64,000 bases of DNA from Dipylidium caninum (lineage: Eukaryota > Platyhelminthes > Cestoda > Cyclophyllidea > Dipylidiidae), in the NCBI GenBank assembly GCA_017562135.1, contig QEYB01000062.1, forward strand, positions 620,001 through 684,000. Direction: 5' to 3'. The translations under genes and the position numbers were made by a program. Shown here in pieces: positions 61,029-64,000 of this stretch. Position 1 is the stretch's first letter; the number at the start of each line of letters is the position of its first letter. The notes below the pieces were generated by a model. The model did not search any database, had not been told where the DNA came from, and saw nothing but the letters and a program-made list of their open reading frames with translations.

Positions 61029-61259
61029 CCTGAAACGACCATACCGGCTTTCAACAATCCATTCGCTCATTAACAACCGCAAGTAAAAGACAAATCAGAA
61101 GAAGGGGAAGGTCTCTTGGTAAGCCGCAAAGCGGAGAGGATTCGACTACCCTGCCGAGAAGCACTAGATGTGAGCGTGAGGCGAGTCGCGGCGAGGCGAG
61201 GCGGCGCCCGGGCATGGGCGGGGGAAGGGGCCACCGAGAGCTGGAGTGGAGCACTCACC
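61029..61259 (-). other. Likely 5' UTR intron of the CAP gene
   Basis: On the minus strand a strong donor (TAG|gtgagt) ends an exon at 61259, and a strong acceptor (gtttcag) opens an exon at 61029, seven bases before the proposed start codon. This suggests a non-coding first exon upstream of 61259. Trans-splicing of a leader to the acceptor at 61029 is an alternative in a flatworm. Confidence 0.45.
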
Positions 61260-64000
61260 TAGTGGTAGGAAAGAGAAAAGTAACCAGAACGTCCACGGTG
61301 CTGTGGGGGCAGACGTGTCTCGCGGTCAGTTGCGGATGCGCCAGGTAGCCCTGCTCGCCGATTGGCCGTCGTGCGAGAGTGAAGTTGAACAGCCGCCTGC
61401 CGCCCTCCCATTGGCCAGCCAGGACGCCGGACGGAGGGTCTTCAACGGACGCGCTCCGAACTCCCCACGACTCCTCCTGTAGACGAGGCTCTCGGCTGAG
61501 GCCGAGGAGGATACGGTGGGGGCTGAGGACGCCGCTTGAGACGTCCCACCGCGGCCAGGCCCCATGGAGGGAGGCCTAGGCGTCGCATATTAAGATGGAA
61601 ACTACGAAACGGACGTCAAAACCAGGTAGAAAACAAGGAACTCGCCTTTTTACATTATTTATTGTTGGGTGTGCAACCAAGTGATTGCGGATTGTAAGTA
61701 AAAAAGGGAAGTTCAAAATTGATGCGTATGACATCGTGCAGGCAGCGTCATAACTCCAAGCTAATAAAATTGCCGACCATTGCCATCAAAAAAACGAAAT
61801 CAAGTGTGAGTGGACATCATTAGCGTCATTAAGAATTTCGCCATTTGAAGAGTCCTGTTTGGAATGAGGAAATAAACGGTGGTTTGAAGGCGCAAGGCCA
61901 GGATCACACGGCTGACGTGTCAACGCATCCCCGGCCAGGTCATCTAAGAATTTTTGGGGTGAACAAAGAGACGTGGGCGAATTGGCTTCATCACGACGCT
62001 TCGCTCCAGTTGACCGCCTCGCTCAGTTAGGCGACTCGATGGGCATAAGCGTTTGACTTGATCGCTCGCCAAAGATCGTGGGGAAAAATTGCTCCTATAA
62101 TCCCACCAAATTGACAGCACAATTTTCTCCAGTTGATTTTCGCTGGTCTGAGCCGGTTCATCTTGCATCAGCCGCGATCACCTTCGATTGACGCTGCCCT
62201 AAACTGACCCCTTTTCAGCGCCTGTGATTTGTTTTTTTCTCAGCAATGAATCAACTTCGTGGCATTTCAGACGCAGCGAACCGCAGACGCTGCCAGTGCC
62301 CTGCCCAAAATGACTTTTCTCCAGGATGATGAGGAATCCATGGACCGGATTCCCTAAAACAGCCGAGCACCTTTAATTCTACTTTCAATGCATGCAGGCG
62401 ACACGCATCTGAGGTTCTCTGCAACACCCGAATTGGCGAAGGTCTCGCTCGACGTGGGTCACACCGGCCTCGACTCAATGGACAACAACATGGTCGGGGA
62501 CTCAGCAGCAAAAACGAGATCCTGGTGAACCAGTTTTAACATAGCTTTTTTCTTCACAGCTTAATTAACATCTACAGCACACCACTTTTTGAGTGCTCGC
62601 GACAACTGAAGTGCACGTTTACTTCTTCCAATTCCAATTGAGATATGAACAAAACCCCACAACTAGACGATTTAGTTTTTTTACTAAATTAAAGGCTGAA
62701 GTACCAACAATAAGAAAGAATATGGGGTTAGATAATTTGAAAACGTTAACAGAACAAACACAAATGCGGAATTCTTCGGTCGACGAAAGCTGCAATTGCT
62801 TAATCACCAACCGAATACTTCCTTCTCAAACTAACTCCTACAATTTGCTCTAACAGTCGCATTTCCTAACAGTATCTATTACATTCGACCGAAACAACTT
62901 TCATTGGCGTCTACGACTTTCCGCCAATGATTGGGCGCAAAGTCTCTTTTTGTGTAGAGCCAATAAACAATTTAAAGCATTTTACAGCATCCTTTTGGTT
63001 ATTGCATTTTTTTCTTAAAAAATACGTAATTACAAAAAATTATAATAGCGGGTTGGTGTAGCGTCGGGAGAAGATGAAGGATGAGGTTAAATTCCATACT
63101 GCGGAGAAATTATTTAATTTGTCAACAACAACCGAAGCCCTGCTAGGACGAACTTCGAACGCACAAAAGAAAAGTAGTCGTTTTCGACGAAAACAAAACA
63201 AAAAACGGGCTAAATACACCGTAAAACCTTACAGAATTTTAATGGACAATGCGTTTTAAATTTATGAATAAAAACATCGGTTACGCTCTGTATTGTATCG
63301 CTTTCAGTCGCATCCGTGCAGAGACTAATAATAAACGCCCGTTTCATAGTTTCGCCCACTAATATGGTGGCGAGAAATGTCCATGCAGAGATGAATGAAG
63401 AGAGCCAGTGTGCGGCCGAGAAAAGGAGGATTTATGGGTTTACTGTGTGGTTCTTGCAACTCGAAATTCACGGCACATGGCCACGCGAGCAGCACCCGGC
63501 CCGCTGAAAACCACTCAGTCGACGACCACTTCGGCGTCCGTCTCCAGTCCACTGACGGGCAGCCATTAAGAAAAGCACACCTTATTTTTAAGGGGATGCA
63601 GATGAACACGCCGTTAGAGGATGACAGGTTCTAGTTGCACGAGTCGACCACTCGTCTTTTTTCATGTGGATTTGGTCAGTTTGCATTTCGCCAAATGCCA
63701 ACCCCTCAGGAATAGGGTAGAGCGAACAATTCCGATGAAGCCACCTTCACGAGGCTCCGGTAATGCCACTCCCCTTCCCGTCAAGAAGGTCGGCACTGCT
63801 CTCTTCTCCACCAAGTGGCATTTGAAGGCCCCTCGAAGGACGAAGAGGCGAGCCGTTGACGGTGTTCGGGGCAGGAAAAATGCTTTCTAATTAGTTGGTT
63901 TTAATTTCGCTTGAGGTCTCTCCACCCGTCCACTGAGGAATGCTGTTGACGTGAGTTACGCAACGAACACCAGGCGCCCAGTGAGGACACATTAGTTTGC
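61260..64000. other. CAP gene upstream flank and intergenic
   Basis: The first few hundred bases are GC-rich and may hold the CAP promoter. From about 61.6 kb the sequence returns to AT-rich. Small open frames (for example 63621-63890 plus and 63609-63325 minus) match nothing I know. No RNA gene or mobile element was recognised. Confidence 0.45.

Overview
The window is genomic DNA of a metazoan and most likely of a tapeworm (Cestoda, Platyhelminthes). All recognisable genes are split by introns, many of only 31-41 nt with GT..AG ends, next to others of several kb. Very short introns of this kind are a reported trait of cestode genomes. Protein matches are to animal housekeeping families, read from remembered family sequences and not from a database search. 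No bacterial, viral or organellar gene was recognised.

Layout. 1-3139: non-coding, with an acidic-codon repeat at the left edge. 3140-6190 (minus): Rab GDP dissociation inhibitor, seven exons, a complete 447-residue frame. 7718-13033 (minus): PUS7/TruD-type pseudouridine synthase, about 15 exons. 14248-16350: two diverged copies of an unnamed direct repeat, one between genes and one inside the last SCFD1 intron. 15374-20992 (minus): SCFD1/Sly1, the SM-family protein of ER-Golgi transport; its first exon is not found. 23767-33461 (minus): Rabin8/RAB3IL1-type Rab GEF with a Sec2 coiled coil, a 25-nt microexon and a 6.2-kb intron. 36352-43506 (plus): ZMYND8-type chromatin reader (PHD, bromodomain, PWWP, coiled coil, MYND) with a +1 frame break inside the MYND finger. 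43507-57751: 14 kb without a recognisable gene, GC- and CpG-rich from about 47.4 kb. 57752-61022 (minus): CAP/SCP-TAPS (venom-allergen-like) protein with signal peptide and GPI-type tail. 61260-64000: no gene seen.

How the genes relate. Three of the four consecutive minus-strand genes act in membrane traffic: GDI recycles Rab proteins, the Rabin8-like protein activates them, and Sly1 drives SNARE assembly. PUS7 modifies RNA. Each has its own introns and nothing shows co-transcription. The Rabin8-like and ZMYND8-like genes face away from each other across about 2.9 kb, which probably holds both promoters.

Limits. Exon ends were placed by eye from splice consensus, reading phase and remembered family alignments. 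Where phases do not close (PUS7 exon near 10.6 kb, SCFD1 glycine tract, ZMYND8 around 39.4-42.7 kb, CAP last junction) this is stated. UTRs, transcription starts and poly(A) sites are not resolved.
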